Notes: generated by a model from the letters alone, not told the origin. A stretch of 64,000 bases of DNA from Methylococcus sp. Mc7 (GCF_019285515.1 NZ_CP079095.1:3752501-3816500); one strand, 5' to 3'; numbered from the stretch's first letter, positions 36,657 to 45,865 are shown. Program-made: numbers and translations.

Positions 36657-37185
36657 TTAGACTGATCTGATCGCACGCGCCGGCACCCCCACCACTATCG
36701 TTCCCGCCGGCACATCCCGCGTAACCACACTGCCGGCCCCAATGACGCTTCCGGTGCCGATGCGAACTCCCGGCAAGACACAAGCGCCTGCTCCGATCCA
36801 CACATTGTCCTCGATGATTACGGGTCTGGAAATCAGGCTTTCCCGATACACCGTGGCACGCGTATCGTGGGTCAACGACGTAATCACGGTATGGCTGGCG
36901 ATCATGACGTCGTTGCCAATGGTAATCCCTCCCCCGCCCCCCCCAAATATGCACGAATTCCGCGATGGCGCACCGCGCGCCGATGGCGACGTGTTCCGGA
37001 CCGTGGATGATCACATGGGGATAGATCACGCTCTCCTCCCCCAGGTGGGCAAGCCGCGCCTTCCACCCAGCCTGGCGCGCCAGCCTCCTGAACGAATCCA
37101 GGCGACAGCCCCGATCGATCCCAACGATAGCCCGCATGACCGGCACCAGCAGGGTGACCTGCAGTCGTTTCACCGCGTGCTTCAC
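36657..37185 (-). pseudogene. Hexapeptide-repeat acetyltransferase, frameshifted in a G8 tract
   Basis: A GTG start at 37185, with GGGAGG 8 nt upstream and overlapping the flippase stop as GTGA, opens VKHAVKRLQVTLLVPVMRAI. The frame continues to AEFVHIWGG and then goes astray. The remainder (TIGNDVMIASHTVITSLTHD, then PVIIEDNVWIGAGACVLPGV) is in another frame. A run of eight G on the coding strand (36937-36944) would restore the frame if it were seven. The product would be a maltose/galactoside-acetyltransferase-like EPS O-acetyltransferase of about 175 residues. Slippage could make it phase-variable. Confidence 0.78.
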
Positions 37186-38699
37186 GGGCCGGCCTCCCTG
37201 AAAACCGGCACAACCCGATGCCACAAAAGGCCCCGCACCGGGTGCCTCCAGGCGGCCGCCACCACAAGCAGCGAAGCCACGATCAGAACCGAGAATCGAA
37301 CAAGGGCATCGTCCGTTTCGGCCCAGACCAGTTGACCCCCGGCGACTGCGGTCAGCCCTGTAACGGCCAGCCAGCCGCTGTCTTCCAGGCGCAAGTGGCG
37401 AAGACCGATCCCAGCGCGCCGTTGATAACTGAAAACCAGCAGCCAGCTCCCGGCCACCAACGCCGCCGCATAGGACCAAGCCACTCCCTCAGCACCGAAC
37501 CGCTGCCCCAGCCACCAGCCGAGCACGCCATTCACCACTCCCATGGTGACGTGGGCAATCGTGTTCCAGCCGACCTGCCCGCTGCCGAGATTGGCAAAGT
37601 AGGCCGGCCCGGCAAACAGGTTAGCGAACCAAGCCCCGATGCTCACATGGAGCAGTAACAGGAACTGCGGGTCCAACCGGCCCAGCAGAAGCCAGCTCAC
37701 CCCACCGCTCCAGATATAAAGCAGGACAAAGACCGGGATCGCGACGAAGGTGAGGACAAGAATGTTCTGCCGGTAGAATCCCTGGACCTTCTCCGGCGAC
37801 TTCTCCACCAGCTCCGCGACTTTTGGCACCACCGCTTGATTGGCTGCCACGATGAGCGAGCGTACCTTGAGCACCACCTGATTGGCCATCTCGAAGTAAC
37901 CCGCCGCCTCGGCCCCGCCGAAGCGGGCCATCAACGCCTTGGTCAGCGGATCGAACAGCAACATGCACACGCCGGCGATCTGCACATTGACCCCATAAGC
38001 GAGCATCTGCCGCAACCTGCGCCAGGACCAACGGCGGGGAATCCAGGACAATTCCTGCAGCGTTCGCCGCAACAGCAGCCAGCCGGCCACGAGGAGAAAC
38101 ATACCTTGGCCGATCTGGGCCCAGGCCAGCCCGATCAAGCCGTGCTCCGGAATCAACCAGATCGCCAGACCAACCATCAGGCCCTGCCCCGAGACCACCA
38201 TGCCGGCGCGTAGGTCCATCCGCTGACATCCATCGAGACCGGATTGGAACACCGCGGCAATCATCGCCAGCCAGAGGGAGACTAGGGCATAAGGCAGGAG
38301 GGATCTGGCCTGCTCCAAGTGCAGGCCCTCGAAAAGGTGTGGCAGCAGCCAGAAAAGCGGGTAGTAAAGCAACGGCAAAAACACGGCCAGCACCGCAAGC
38401 AGGGTGAGGAATACCGTCTCCACCACTCGCGCCGCCTCTGCCGGTTCCGGCCGGGCCAGGAAGCTGGCGACAAAGCGCGTCACCGAGGCGCTCAGTCCCA
38501 GGTCGCTCAGGCGCGAGGCGGACGCAGTCGCCAGCACCACCGACCAGACGCCCAGCGCGCCCGCACCCAAGCGGCTGTTGACATGGAGATAGAGAACGAA
38601 AACCAGCGCCGCGCCGATGATCATCTGCGCGATGTTGGCGAGGGCGTTGCTGGCGAGGCGCCTTTTCTCAACCACTGCTGGCCAGACCTCTTTCATCAA
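37182..38699 (-). CDS. Polysaccharide flippase (Wzx-like)
   Basis: A 505-residue polytopic membrane protein with 12-14 hydrophobic segments (NIAQMIIGAALVFVLYLHVNS, VFLTLLAVLAVFLPLLYYP). It matches the MOP/PST polysaccharide exporter family that flips lipid-linked repeat units across the inner membrane. MARFGGAEAAGYFEMANQ is a typical loop between helices 7 and 8. It overlaps the FkbM gene upstream by 32 bp and the acetyltransferase start downstream, so translation is likely coupled. Confidence 0.85.
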   Translation of the reverse strand: MMKEVWPAVVEKRRLASNALANIAQMIIGAALVFVLYLHVNSRLGAGALGVWSVVLATASASRLSDLGLSASVTRFVASFLARPEPAEAARVVETVFLTLLAVLAVFLPLLYYPLFWLLPHLFEGLHLEQARSLLPYALVSLWLAMIAAVFQSGLDGCQRMDLRAGMVVSGQGLMVGLAIWLIPEHGLIGLAWAQIGQGMFLLVAGWLLLRRTLQELSWIPRRWSWRRLRQMLAYGVNVQIAGVCMLLFDPLTKALMARFGGAEAAGYFEMANQVVLKVRSLIVAANQAVVPKVAELVEKSPEKVQGFYRQNILVLTFVAIPVFVLLYIWSGGVSWLLLGRLDPQFLLLLHVSIGAWFANLFAGPAYFANLGSGQVGWNTIAHVTMGVVNGVLGWWLGQRFGAEGVAWSYAAALVAGSWLLVFSYQRRAGIGLRHLRLEDSGWLAVTGLTAVAGGQLVWAETDDALVRFSVLIVASLLVVAAAWRHPVRGLLWHRVVPVFREAGP

Positions 38700-39444
38700 C
38701 GAAGAACAGATCGTGCTGGGTCTGTCCTTCCCACACTATGTGGTACCCTGCATCCTTCAGTAGGCTTTTGATCTGGCGGTAATCCCCCTGCCTTGCGTTG
38801 TACTCGATGCATCCACATACAAATCGGTAATTTCGCAGCCTGCACATCTGCTCCACGATCGGCACTTCGGCGCCTTCCACATCAATAGAGATAAAGTTAA
38901 TCAAGCCTGGCGCGCCGTTTTCCTCCAGTATCCGCTCTAGCGTCGTTCCCCAAACCGTAATGGAGTCGGCTTCCCGCGTTCGTTTCTCGTGAGTTTTGTC
39001 CAGGAGGTTCGTTATGCCTCCATACAAACCGGCGCTGCAGAATTCGTAATGCCCTTCTTTTTCGACGACAGCGGCAATCACTGATTTGGACTTTCTGTTT
39101 TTCAAGCTTTCCAGATATTGTGGATTGGCTTCCACTAGAAGCCCATTCCACCCGAACTGTTCCTCGAGATAGACGGTGTTCGAGAGCATAAAGCCATCAT
39201 TGGCTCCAATTTCCACGAAAAATCCAGTTCTAAAACGATTGACGAGCAGGGCGAAAATGTCCTGATTCAGTTGTGTTACATGCGGAGATTCTGGTAGAAA
39301 AAAAATTTCCCTAAGTTTAGTAACAGGCGTCCTGGCAAAAACACTTGGGAGCAAGGTATTGTACGAACAGTAGCCGACACATAGCCGACGGAGGAATTGC
39401 AACTGAGCTACAACAGACTTCATGGTTTTTTTTGGGTTCATCAT
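38668..39444 (-). CDS. FkbM family methyltransferase
   Basis: A 258-residue SAM-dependent methyltransferase. FFVEIGANDGFMLSNT is the SAM-binding motif, LLVEANPQYLESL is the acidic loop, and FISIDVEGAEVPIVE is the signature FkbM block. Members O-methylate sugar hydroxyls in natural products and polysaccharides. The N-terminal 70 residues are less conserved. It lies upstream of the flippase gene, in the same operon direction. Confidence 0.88.
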   Translation of the reverse strand: MMNPKKTMKSVVAQLQFLRRLCVGYCSYNTLLPSVFARTPVTKLREIFFLPESPHVTQLNQDIFALLVNRFRTGFFVEIGANDGFMLSNTVYLEEQFGWNGLLVEANPQYLESLKNRKSKSVIAAVVEKEGHYEFCSAGLYGGITNLLDKTHEKRTREADSITVWGTTLERILEENGAPGLINFISIDVEGAEVPIVEQMCRLRNYRFVCGCIEYNARQGDYRQIKSLLKDAGYHIVWEGQTQHDLFFVDERGLASSG

Positions 39445-39527
39445 ATGTCTCTTGTGTCAAAAATTCAAATTTCAAATTAAATATTAGCGAGTTAGCTATG
39501 AGATATTACGCGCGGAATTTCCCGCGA

Positions 39528-40140
39528 CTACGGCGTAAGTGACAACGTCTTTACTATTAATCCGGCCCAAATTAAGCGTACAGGCCACCGCATGGCGGCT
39601 GCGGCTTGCGGTGGGTTCGGCGTACGAATAAATGGGGCCGGAGTAATAATCGCGGGGCTTGTGGCAACAACAGTTCCATGCCCAATAGCCACGCCTTTGA
39701 GTATGATCGCTCCATAGCTAATCCATGCGTCGTCTTCAATGTGATCGGAGCGGCGGAGATGTGCGGATGCAGAACTAGCTGCCCTGACAGAATCTCTCTA
39801 AAGCGCTACGCCCGTCTCGACGCAGATAGGGATATCCGTTATTGTCGCTAATAAAAACGTCGTGGGAGATAAGTACGCGATCACCGATCCGCACATGACG
39901 AGACGACCAGATACGATCTCCCGAGTTAATAGCGTGGTCGTTCCCGATTTCGATTGAGCCGGACGTCGAAAAGACCAAAAGCTGAGCCGCGAGCTTAGTA
40001 CGCGCACGAACTCGGATCACATCGCGCATTCCTTGATTATTACTAGTTTGGCATGTCCATGCTAACCGAGCGCCTTGATCCAAAGTACAGTGCCGTGGGA
40101 GATCCTGTTGTCTGACGCGCGAGATAATTTGACGAATCAT
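39528..40140 (-). pseudogene. Hexapeptide acyltransferase, frameshifted and degenerate at its end
   Basis: The ATG at 40140 overlaps the stop of the upstream FkbM gene (ATGA). The first frame has left-handed-helix repeats (GSIEIGNDHAINSGDRIWSS, VRIGDRVLISHDVFISDNNG) and stops at 39775. The typical continuation (HIEDDAWISYGAIILKGVAI, GHGTVV) is in another frame, so a 1-nt shift lies near 39780-39830. The end (TSPAIITPAPFIRTPNPP) no longer resembles the usual G-x-P-A-R-x-I ending, so the gene is probably dead. It would have acylated a sugar of the EPS. Confidence 0.7.
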
Positions 40141-40868
40141 TTCACGAACACCGCATCCAGGTAAACCACGCAGCCATCCTCGCCATAGCACTGGTCAAGA
40201 TTTCCCGCATAACGCAGTCCATGGTCGTGGAGCAATGACGACAGAGTGTGAAAATCCGCCTGCCCTTCATAAAGCGGATCGAGGCACACTTCCAAAATAC
40301 AGGCGCTGACTTCACCGAGGATCCTGCCCGCACCTCGTAGCACCCGATCCTCAAATCCCTGCACATCGAGCTTCAGCAGGATATCGCGCGGCATACGCTC
40401 AATCTGCCCCGCCAGTACACGATCCAGCGTAGTGAGTTGGACCACGGCGCTGCGCTCGGACCGCGTTTGCGGAAAGAGTTCATGGCAGCGTGCAGTACTG
40501 GCAAGGAGCGACGAGGAAGGGCTGTGCTGGGTATGCTGGTGCATCTCCACCTGGCCTTCGTGGTCTCCCAATGCCAACTGGAAACACCCCACCCGCCCGT
40601 TCTGGGTAGCCGCCCATTCTTCCAATTTGCTGTAGGGCTCTTTCAGCGGCTCGAAGCAGTAAAGCCGAGCCTTGGGGAAAAACCCGGAAATCCTGCGGGC
40701 AAACTGGCCCTCGTTGGCACCACAGTCGATCACCGTGCAAAAAGGACGCTGTCGCAAACCCGCCAGGGTCTCCCGCGGGCTGTTCTTGAGGCGGATGACA
40801 TCCGCGCCCAACTGATGGAAAAACCCCTTGATGGCGTTCCGCGTGACGTGCCGGACCGGTTTAAGCAT
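40137..40868 (-). CDS. FkbM family methyltransferase
   Basis: A 243-residue protein from an ATG at 40868 that has AGGAGA upstream; a longer reading from 40973 is less likely. VIDCGANEGQFARRISGFFP is the SAM site, YCFEPLKEPY the acidic loop, and ILLKLDVQGFEDRVLRGAG the FkbM signature. It is the second FkbM gene of the cluster, only distantly like the one at 38668, so two differently placed O-methyl groups are possible on the polymer. Confidence 0.87.
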   Translation of the reverse strand: MLKPVRHVTRNAIKGFFHQLGADVIRLKNSPRETLAGLRQRPFCTVIDCGANEGQFARRISGFFPKARLYCFEPLKEPYSKLEEWAATQNGRVGCFQLALGDHEGQVEMHQHTQHSPSSSLLASTARCHELFPQTRSERSAVVQLTTLDRVLAGQIERMPRDILLKLDVQGFEDRVLRGAGRILGEVSACILEVCLDPLYEGQADFHTLSSLLHDHGLRYAGNLDQCYGEDGCVVYLDAVFVK

Positions 40869-41027
40869 TGAGAATTGTCTCCTTAGGGTTCTCACTATAG
40901 GTTCTTGATGCCAGAAACTCCGCAGTCTTGCCTTGCGCCCGCCTTTCGGGTGCTGACCAATAACCAAGAGCAACCTCAGGCATTACTTGAGACAAACCAT
41001 CTCGCATACATTGAAGGGTATAGGTCT

Positions 41028-42395
41028 TCACAGCCGCCCATCGACCAGATGTACCGGAAACAGGTGCTTGACGTCGTAGAGTACGGCGCCGGGACGGCCA
41101 TGGGCGCGGATGGCGACAGCGCCATTTTGGCGGAACTCGTCGTGGGCGACCGCCAGAATGATGGCGTCGTACCGGCCGGCATCAGGCTGATCGAGGACGT
41201 CGATGCCGTATTCATGCCGCGCTTCCTCCCGATCAATCCAGGGATCGTGTACCTCGACGTCAGCGCCATAGCTTTGCAGTTCGTCGATGATGTCGACGAC
41301 GCGTGTATTGCGCAGGTCCGGGCAGTTTTCCTTAAAGGTAAGGCCGAGGATGAGTATCTTCGAACCGCTAACCGGGATATGGCGCTGCATCATGAGCTTG
41401 GCGACCTGACCGGCGACGTATTGCCCCATCTGGTCGTTGATGCGGCGGCCGGCGAGGATCATTTCCGGGTGGTAGCCGATTTCCTGCGCCTTGTGGGTCA
41501 GGTAATAGGGGTCGACACCGATGCAGTGTCCGCCCACCAGGCCGGGGCGGAACGGCAGGAAATTCCATTTGCTGCCGGCGGCGGCAAGCACTTCGCCGGT
41601 GTCGATACCGAGCTTTTGAAACAGCATGGCGAGTTCGTTGATCAGGGCGATGTTCACGTCACGCTGGGTGTTTTCGATGACCTTGGCGGCTTCGGCGACG
41701 CGGATGCTGGTGGCCGGGTGGGTGCCGGCTTCGATGATTCGGTGGTAGAGGGCATCGACCAAGGCGGCGGCTTCGGGGGTGGAACCGCTGGTGATTTTTT
41801 TGATGGTAGTGAGCCGATGTTCCTTGTCGCCGGGGTTAATGCGTTCGGGGCTGTAGCCGACGAAGAAGCCTTGGGTTGAGAAAGGCTGGGTGGCTAATGC
41901 GAGGTTACCGTCCGTGGCCTGGATGCCGGCCGGGCTGACCTGCCCGCAGGAATGACGGTCTTCCGACAGATATTCGAGGCCGGAGGTCTGTTCGAGAATG
42001 GGAACGCAGACTTCTTCGGTGCAACCAGGGTAGACGGTGGATTCGTAGATGACCAGGTCGCCGGGCTTGAGCAGCCGCCCCACAGTCTCGCTCGCTTTTT
42101 CCAGAGGGGTGAGATCCGGGCGCTTGTAGCGGTCGATGGGCGTCGGTACGGTGACGATGTAGACGTTGCAGCCGGCCAGATCGTCCGGGGTGGTGGTGTA
42201 GCCGAGGTGCTTGGCGGCCTTGAGATCGTCCGCCGTCGTTTCGAGCGTGCTGTCCTTGCCGGCGCGAAGCTCGTCGATGCGAGCCTGCTTGAGGTCGAAG
42301 CCAATGGTGGGGAAATGCTTGCCGAATTCCACGGCGAGCGGCAAACCGACGTAGCCAAGCCCGATGATGGCGATGCGGACGTTGTCAAGATTCAT
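41028..42395 (-). CDS. tviB: UDP-N-acetyl-hexosamine 6-dehydrogenase (TviB/WbpA type) with an inserted peptide
   Basis: A 455-residue nucleotide-sugar dehydrogenase that makes a UDP-HexNAc uronic acid with two NAD+. It has the Rossmann motif [10 protein letters not shown] at the start, catalytic Cys291 in [12 protein letters not shown], and the C-terminal substrate lid [13 protein letters not shown]. It is about 30 residues longer than its relatives because residues 143-175 are an in-frame insertion of repeat-derived sequence in a surface loop before [12 protein letters not shown] degenerate second copy lies at 44087-44643. Confidence 0.88.
   Translation of the reverse strand: MNLDNVRIAIIGLGYVGLPLAVEFGKHFPTIGFDLKQARIDELRAGKDSTLETTADDLKAAKHLGYTTTPDDLAGCNVYIVTVPTPIDRYKRPDLTPLEKASETVGRLLKPGDLVIYESTVYPGCTEEVCVPILEQTSGLEYLSEDRHSCGQVSPAGIQATDGNLALATQPFSTQGFFVGYSPERINPGDKEHRLTTIKKITSGSTPEAAALVDALYHRIIEAGTHPATSIRVAEAAKVIENTQRDVNIALINELAMLFQKLGIDTGEVLAAAGSKWNFLPFRPGLVGGHCIGVDPYYLTHKAQEIGYHPEMILAGRRINDQMGQYVAGQVAKLMMQRHIPVSGSKILILGLTFKENCPDLRNTRVVDIIDELQSYGADVEVHDPWIDREEARHEYGIDVLDQPDAGRYDAIILAVAHDEFRQNGAVAIRAHGRPGAVLYDVKHLFPVHLVDGRL
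41871..41969. repeat. 99-bp repeat-derived insertion inside the dehydrogenase gene
   Basis: The stretch carries a CGGCCGGGCTGACCTGCCCG core flanked by GGCCTGGATGCCGG and GGAATGACGGTC. These words belong to the dispersed GGAATGACG / ATGCCGG repeat family also seen near 48.8 and 54.0 kb. Its length is a multiple of three and it is free of stops in the gene's frame, adding 33 residues ([20 protein letters not shown] and more). Confidence 0.65.
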
Positions 42396-42801
42396 TGGGT
42401 GGCTCAGTTGGCGGTCGCGAAACGGATGGGAGGAACTTGGATGGGGTGGTGATTTCGAGATTGTCTGAACCTGGCGGGTGCTTCTTGCACGAACCGGTGG
42501 GCTGGTTCAGCGGGAGAAGGAGCCGCCGGCCGAGCCGGAAGTCTATTGGCTGGAATAGTCGAAAGCATGGCGCCTCGCCGCATGTTCAACACTTGAACAC
42601 TAAGCGTAGCAGGGCGAAACGGGATGGCAAGGGGGCTCTGGAAAAATTTCTCGGGTGGGTGGGTTGCCGGGGGATGTGGGGTTCGCGGCTGAGCCGCTTC
42701 TACGGGGATGTGTGGGGGGGTCGCGGCTGAGCCGCTCCTACGGGATGCGCGGGGTTTCGCGGCTGAGTGGGATTTCGCGGCTGAGCCGCTCCTACGGGGA
42801 C
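42396..42801. repeat. Upstream region of the dehydrogenase with short GC-rich repeats
   Basis: A non-coding region of about 400 bp, also present at 44644-45032. It contains about four copies of TTCGCGGCTGAGCCGCT plus TCTACGGGGATG-like sequence (near 42682, 42719, 42756 degraded, and 42774), each a small palindrome. The TTCAACACTTGAACACTAAG segment near 42583 may be part of the original promoter. I see no gene. Confidence 0.6.
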
Positions 42802-42853
42802 GCGCGGTAGTTTGTAGACCAGTACGGTTTCAACTTTGCGGCAGGAGCATGCT

Positions 42854-43159
42854 TCAAGCCTCGAATACCGCTGGCAGGCTTTCCGCGTCCAGCAGGCGCT
42901 CGGCCCAGGTTTCCAGTTGTTCGGGCGGCGCCTGCTGGATGCGCTGTTCGACCCACTCCGGCAGAGGGCCGAAGCGGCGGGTGAGTAACCGGCGCAAAAC
43001 CAGGGCCTCGCCGAGCTGGCGTCCTTCCTGGCGTCCTTCCTGGCGTCCTTCCTGGTGTCCTTCCTGGTGTCCCTTCTGATGCCCTTCCAGGCGTCCCTCG
43101 GCGAGAACTTCCTGGTAAAAACGGGTTTGCTTCAGGTCGATGTCGGTAATGCCCAGCAT
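42854..43159 (-). CDS. Stand-alone Rpn C-terminal protein (RpnS-like)
   Basis: A 101-residue protein beginning [20 protein letters not shown]. It is the same as the C-terminal third of the Rpn protein encoded just downstream in coordinates. It has a variable hydrophilic repeat ([19 protein letters not shown]) and the DUF4351-like tail [26 protein letters not shown] lies exactly 9 nt before its ATG, so it can be translated alone. In E. coli, small Rpn proteins made from internal starts inhibit the full-length nuclease; a similar antitoxin or immunity role here is inference. It lacks any catalytic part. Confidence 0.6.
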   Translation of the reverse strand: MLGITDIDLKQTRFYQEVLAEGRLEGHQKGHQEGHQEGRQEGRQEGRQLGEALVLRRLLTRRFGPLPEWVEQRIQQAPPEQLETWAERLLDAESLPAVFEA

Positions 43160-43235
43160 GGCTTGTATCTCCTCGCGGCTGCTGCGCGGTAGTTTGTAGA
43201 CCAGTACGGTTTCAACTTTGCGGCAGGAGCATGCT

Positions 43236-44096
43236 TCAAGCCTCGAATACCGCTGGCAGGCTTTCCGCGTCCAGCAGGCGCTCGGCCCAGGTTTCCAGTT
43301 GCTCGGGCGGCGCCTGCTGGATGCGCTGTTCGACCCAGTCCGGCAAAGGGCCGAAGCGGTGGGTGAGTAACCGGCGCAAAACCAGGGCCTCGCCGAGCTG
43401 GCGTCCTTCCTGGCGTCCTTCCTGGTGTCCCTTCTGATGCCCTTCCAGGCGTCCCTCGGCGAGAACTTCCTGGTAAAAACGGGTTTGCTTCAGGTCGATG
43501 TCGGTAATGCCCAGCATGACTTGTATCTCCTCGCGGCTGCTGCGCGGTAGTTTGTAGACCAGTATGGTTTCAATGAAGTTGAGCAGTTCCAGGTCCTCGG
43601 CTTGGCACTGGATCATCCGGGCGGCACGGGCCAGCGCGGCATCGGTCTCGTCGACGATCAGCCGCAGCAGTTCCCAGCCGGGGGTGTCACTATCTTGCCC
43701 GCTGAGAGCGCTGAGGTCTACTCGCTGGACTTCCGGCAAACTCAGTAGACTGGCGTAACCACGGGGGATGCGCTCGGTAACGGCACTGGGGTACAGCACC
43801 AGAGCGCGCCAGTCGCAGGCTTGCGGCGCTCGTTGCAGATAAAGGAAGATTTCGGCGAAAAGGCGGCGATACAGGGTCTCGTCGGGCTGGAACTGGACTT
43901 CGATGAAGACATAGGGGTCGTCGCTGTCCTCGATCGGCGCCAGCACGCCGTCGAGCCGGAAGGCCGCTTGTTTGAGTTCCTCGGAACGGAAGCGGTAGCG
44001 ATCCGCCGCGGCGGGGTCGAGCCCGGCCAGATCGAGCGCCAAGGCCGGCCATTGCCGAAAGAGTTCGTGAAACAGAGTGTCGGTTTTCACAACCAT
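43236..44096 (-). CDS. Rpn family PD-(D/E)XK nuclease (DUF2887 type)
   Basis: A 286-residue protein beginning [20 protein letters not shown]; a GTG at 44090 is an alternative start. The PD-(D/E)XK nuclease core is visible as FRLDGVLAP and [12 protein letters not shown] (catalytic Asp, Glu-x-Gln). It is followed by [16 protein letters not shown], a 12-bp-encoded EGRQ/EGHQ repeat (about residues 212-230) and the RFGPLPDW tail. Relatives (RpnA) cut DNA and promote RecA-independent recombination. An internal ATG with a strong RBS lies at 43517. Its 5' end abuts a dead dehydrogenase copy, so it sits inside a duplicated segment. Confidence 0.82.
   Translation of the reverse strand: MVVKTDTLFHELFRQWPALALDLAGLDPAAADRYRFRSEELKQAAFRLDGVLAPIEDSDDPYVFIEVQFQPDETLYRRLFAEIFLYLQRAPQACDWRALVLYPSAVTERIPRGYASLLSLPEVQRVDLSALSGQDSDTPGWELLRLIVDETDAALARAARMIQCQAEDLELLNFIETILVYKLPRSSREEIQVMLGITDIDLKQTRFYQEVLAEGRLEGHQKGHQEGRQEGRQLGEALVLRRLLTHRFGPLPDWVEQRIQQAPPEQLETWAERLLDAESLPAVFEA
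43517..43532 (-). promoter_or_regulatory. Internal start with RBS inside an Rpn gene
   Basis: On the minus strand GAGGAG (43532-43527) is followed after 9 nt by an in-frame ATG (43517-43515) that opens [10 protein letters not shown]. It would yield a C-terminal product of about 93 residues. The same arrangement occurs in the other two full Rpn genes. Confidence 0.55.
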
Positions 44097-44643
44097 CCAT
44101 CGACCAGATGTGCCGGAAACAGGTGTTTGACATCGGAGAGCACGGCGCCGGGACGGGGCTGTTCGAGGACCCCGATACAGTGCCCGCCCCCCAGGCCGGG
44201 GCGGAACGGCAGGAAATTCCATTTGCTGCCGACGACGAGCACTTCGCTGGTGTCGATGCCGAGCCTTTGAAACAGCATGGCGAGTTCGTTGATCAGGGCA
44301 ATGTTCACGTCGCGCTGGGTGTTTTCGATGACCTTGGCGGCTTCGGCGACGCGGATGCTGGTGGCCGGGCGGGTGCCGGCTTCGATGATGCGGCGGTAGA
44401 GAGTATCGACGAAGGCGGCGGCTTCGGATGTGGAACCGCTGGTGATCTTTTTGATGGTGGTGAGCCGGTGTTCCTTGTCGCCGTCGTTTCGAGCGTGCTG
44501 TCCTGGCCAGCGCGAAGCTCGTCGATGCGAGCCTGCTTGAGGTCGAAGCCAATGGTGGGGAAATGCTTGCCGAACTCCACGGCGAGCGGCAGACCGACGT
44601 AGCCAAGCCCGATGATGGCGATGCGGACGTTGTCAGGATTCAT
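44087..44643 (-). pseudogene. Degenerate copy of the nucleotide-sugar dehydrogenase
   Basis: The ATG at 44643 opens [20 protein letters not shown], almost identical to the gene at 41028-42395. After STLETTA about 130 residues are deleted with loss of frame. The sequence resumes as [20 protein letters not shown] and runs to GGHCIGV. The lid domain is then deleted, and it ends [19 protein letters not shown]. Two large deletions and a frameshift make it non-functional. It shows that the block tviB - upstream region - Rpn tail was duplicated. Confidence 0.88.
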
Positions 44644-44924
44644 CGGGTGGCTCAGTTGGCGGTCGCGAAACGGATGGGAGGAACTTGGATGGGGTGGTGA
44701 TTCCACGATCGTTCGAACGAGGCGGGTGCTTCTTGCACGAATCGGTGGGCTGGTTCAGCGGGAGAAGGAGCCGCCGGCCGAGCCGGAAGTCTGTTGGCTG
44801 GAATAGTCGAAAGCATGGCGCCTCGCCGCATGTTCAACACTTGAACACTAAGCGTAGCAGGGCGAAACGGGATGGCAAGGGGGCTCTGGAAAAATTTCTC
44901 GGGTGGTTGGGTTGCCGGGGGATG

Positions 44925-45032
44925 TGGGTTTCGCGGCTGAGCCGCTTCTACGGGATGCGCGGGGTTTCGCGGCTGAGCCGCTCCTACGGGGATGCGTGGG
45001 GGGGGGCGCGGCTGAGCCGCTCCTACGGGGAC
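44925..45032. repeat. GC-rich palindromic repeat cluster, second copy
   Basis: Three copies of CGCGGCTGAGCCGCT with CTACGGG tails (near 44932, 44966 and 45008), equivalent to the cluster at 42682-42800. It belongs to the 44644-45032 copy of the dehydrogenase upstream region. Confidence 0.7.
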
Positions 45033-45084
45033 GCGCGGTAGTTCGTAGACCAGTACGGTTTCAACTTTGCGGCAGGAGCATGCT

Positions 45085-45316
45085 TCAAGCCTCGAATACC
45101 GCTGGCAGGCTTTCCGCGTCCAGCAGGCGCTCGGCCCAGGTTTCCAGTTGTTCGGGCGGCGCCTGCTGGATGCGTTGTTCGACCCACTCCGGCAGAGGTC
45201 CGAAGCGGCGGATCAACTGCCGGCGCAGCAAGGCGATTTCGCCTTGGGCTATTCCTTGCTGAAGTCCTTGCTGAAGTCCTTGCTGCTTCCACTTTTCGGT
45301 CCATTCGACGACGCGC
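45085..45316 (-). pseudogene. Rpn C-terminal tail fragment
   Basis: The frame ending at 45085 reads VVEWTEKWKQQGLQQGLQQG, IAQGEIALLRRQLIRRFGPL, then [20 protein letters not shown]. It is a mosaic of the two Rpn tail types: the QQGLQQG coil of the 45866 gene joined to the tail of the 43236 gene. Upstream it runs into a REP-like repeat with no good start, so it is probably not translated. Confidence 0.7.
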
Positions 45317-45324
45317 GACGGGCT

Positions 45325-45381
45325 TCGCGGCGGAGCCGCTCCCACAGTCCACCCACCATGGTGGGAGCGGCTATGCCGCGA
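45325..45381. repeat. REP-like hairpin, copy 1
   Basis: TCGCGGCGGAGCCGCTCCCAC faces GTGGGAGCGGCTATGCCGCGA around an ACCATGGT centre. About 50 bp of shared flank (ATCTCCTTCCGAAGATTCC and on) follows. The first of four nearly identical copies in this block. Confidence 0.85.
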
Positions 45382-45422
45382 TCTCCTTCCGAAGATTCCG
45401 GAAATTTTGACCTCCAATCGAT

Positions 45423-45707
45423 TCATTCGGGCGATCCCAGCACGGCTTCCAGACTACCGGCATCCAGCAGCCGATCCGCCCAAGCTTCACACTGTTCGGT
45501 GCTGGCCTGCGCCAAGCGGGCTTCGGCCCATGCCGGCAGGGGGCCGAAACGGCGAGTCAATTGCCGGCGCAGCAGGGTGATTTCGCCTAGGGCTATGCCT
45601 TGTTGAAGTCCTTCCTGAATCCCCTCCTGACGCCCTTCCTGAAGTCCTTGCTGAAGTCCTTGCTGCTTCCACTTTTCGGTCCATTCGACGACGCGTTCTG
45701 CGAGCAT
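45423..45707 (-). CDS. Stand-alone Rpn C-terminal protein (RpnS-like)
   Basis: A 94-residue frame from an ATG at 45707: MLAERVVEWTEKWKQQGLQQ, then GLQEGRQEGIQEGLQQG, then ALGEITLLRRQLTRRFGPLP and the tail ending LEAVLGSPE. It matches the C-terminal part of the Rpn protein at 45866-46924 but with a different repeat number. The RBS is weak (AAGAG, 9 nt upstream) compared with the sister copy at 47288. It may be a stand-alone inhibitor or a silent cassette. Confidence 0.5.
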   Translation of the reverse strand: MLAERVVEWTEKWKQQGLQQGLQEGRQEGIQEGLQQGIALGEITLLRRQLTRRFGPLPAWAEARLAQASTEQCEAWADRLLDAGSLEAVLGSPE

Positions 45708-45767
45708 GGTATCGATCTCTTGTGATCGGATTGGCACTCGTCCCAATGCCTCGCCAAGCGAAGAGCT

Positions 45768-45824
45768 TCGCGGCGGAGCCGCTCCCACAGTCCATCCGCC
45801 ATGGTGGGAGCGGCTATGCCGCGA
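45768..45824. repeat. REP-like hairpin, copy 2
   Basis: The same hairpin and right flank as at 45325, here between a stand-alone tail and the stop of the full Rpn gene at 45866. Confidence 0.85.
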
Positions 45825-45865
45825 TCTCCTTCCGAAGATTCCGGAAATTTTGACCTCCAATCGAT

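Larger units (their letters stand above)
42802..43541. repeat. Tandem duplication of an Rpn gene 3' end
   Basis: Two direct copies, 42802-43183 (382 bp) and 43184-43541 (358 bp), each running from GCGCGGTAGT to the next GCGCGGTAGT. The 24-bp size difference is two 12-bp units of the repeat that encodes EGRQ/EGHQ. The second copy is the true 3' end of the gene at 43236-44096; the first is an extra tail. Confidence 0.85.
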
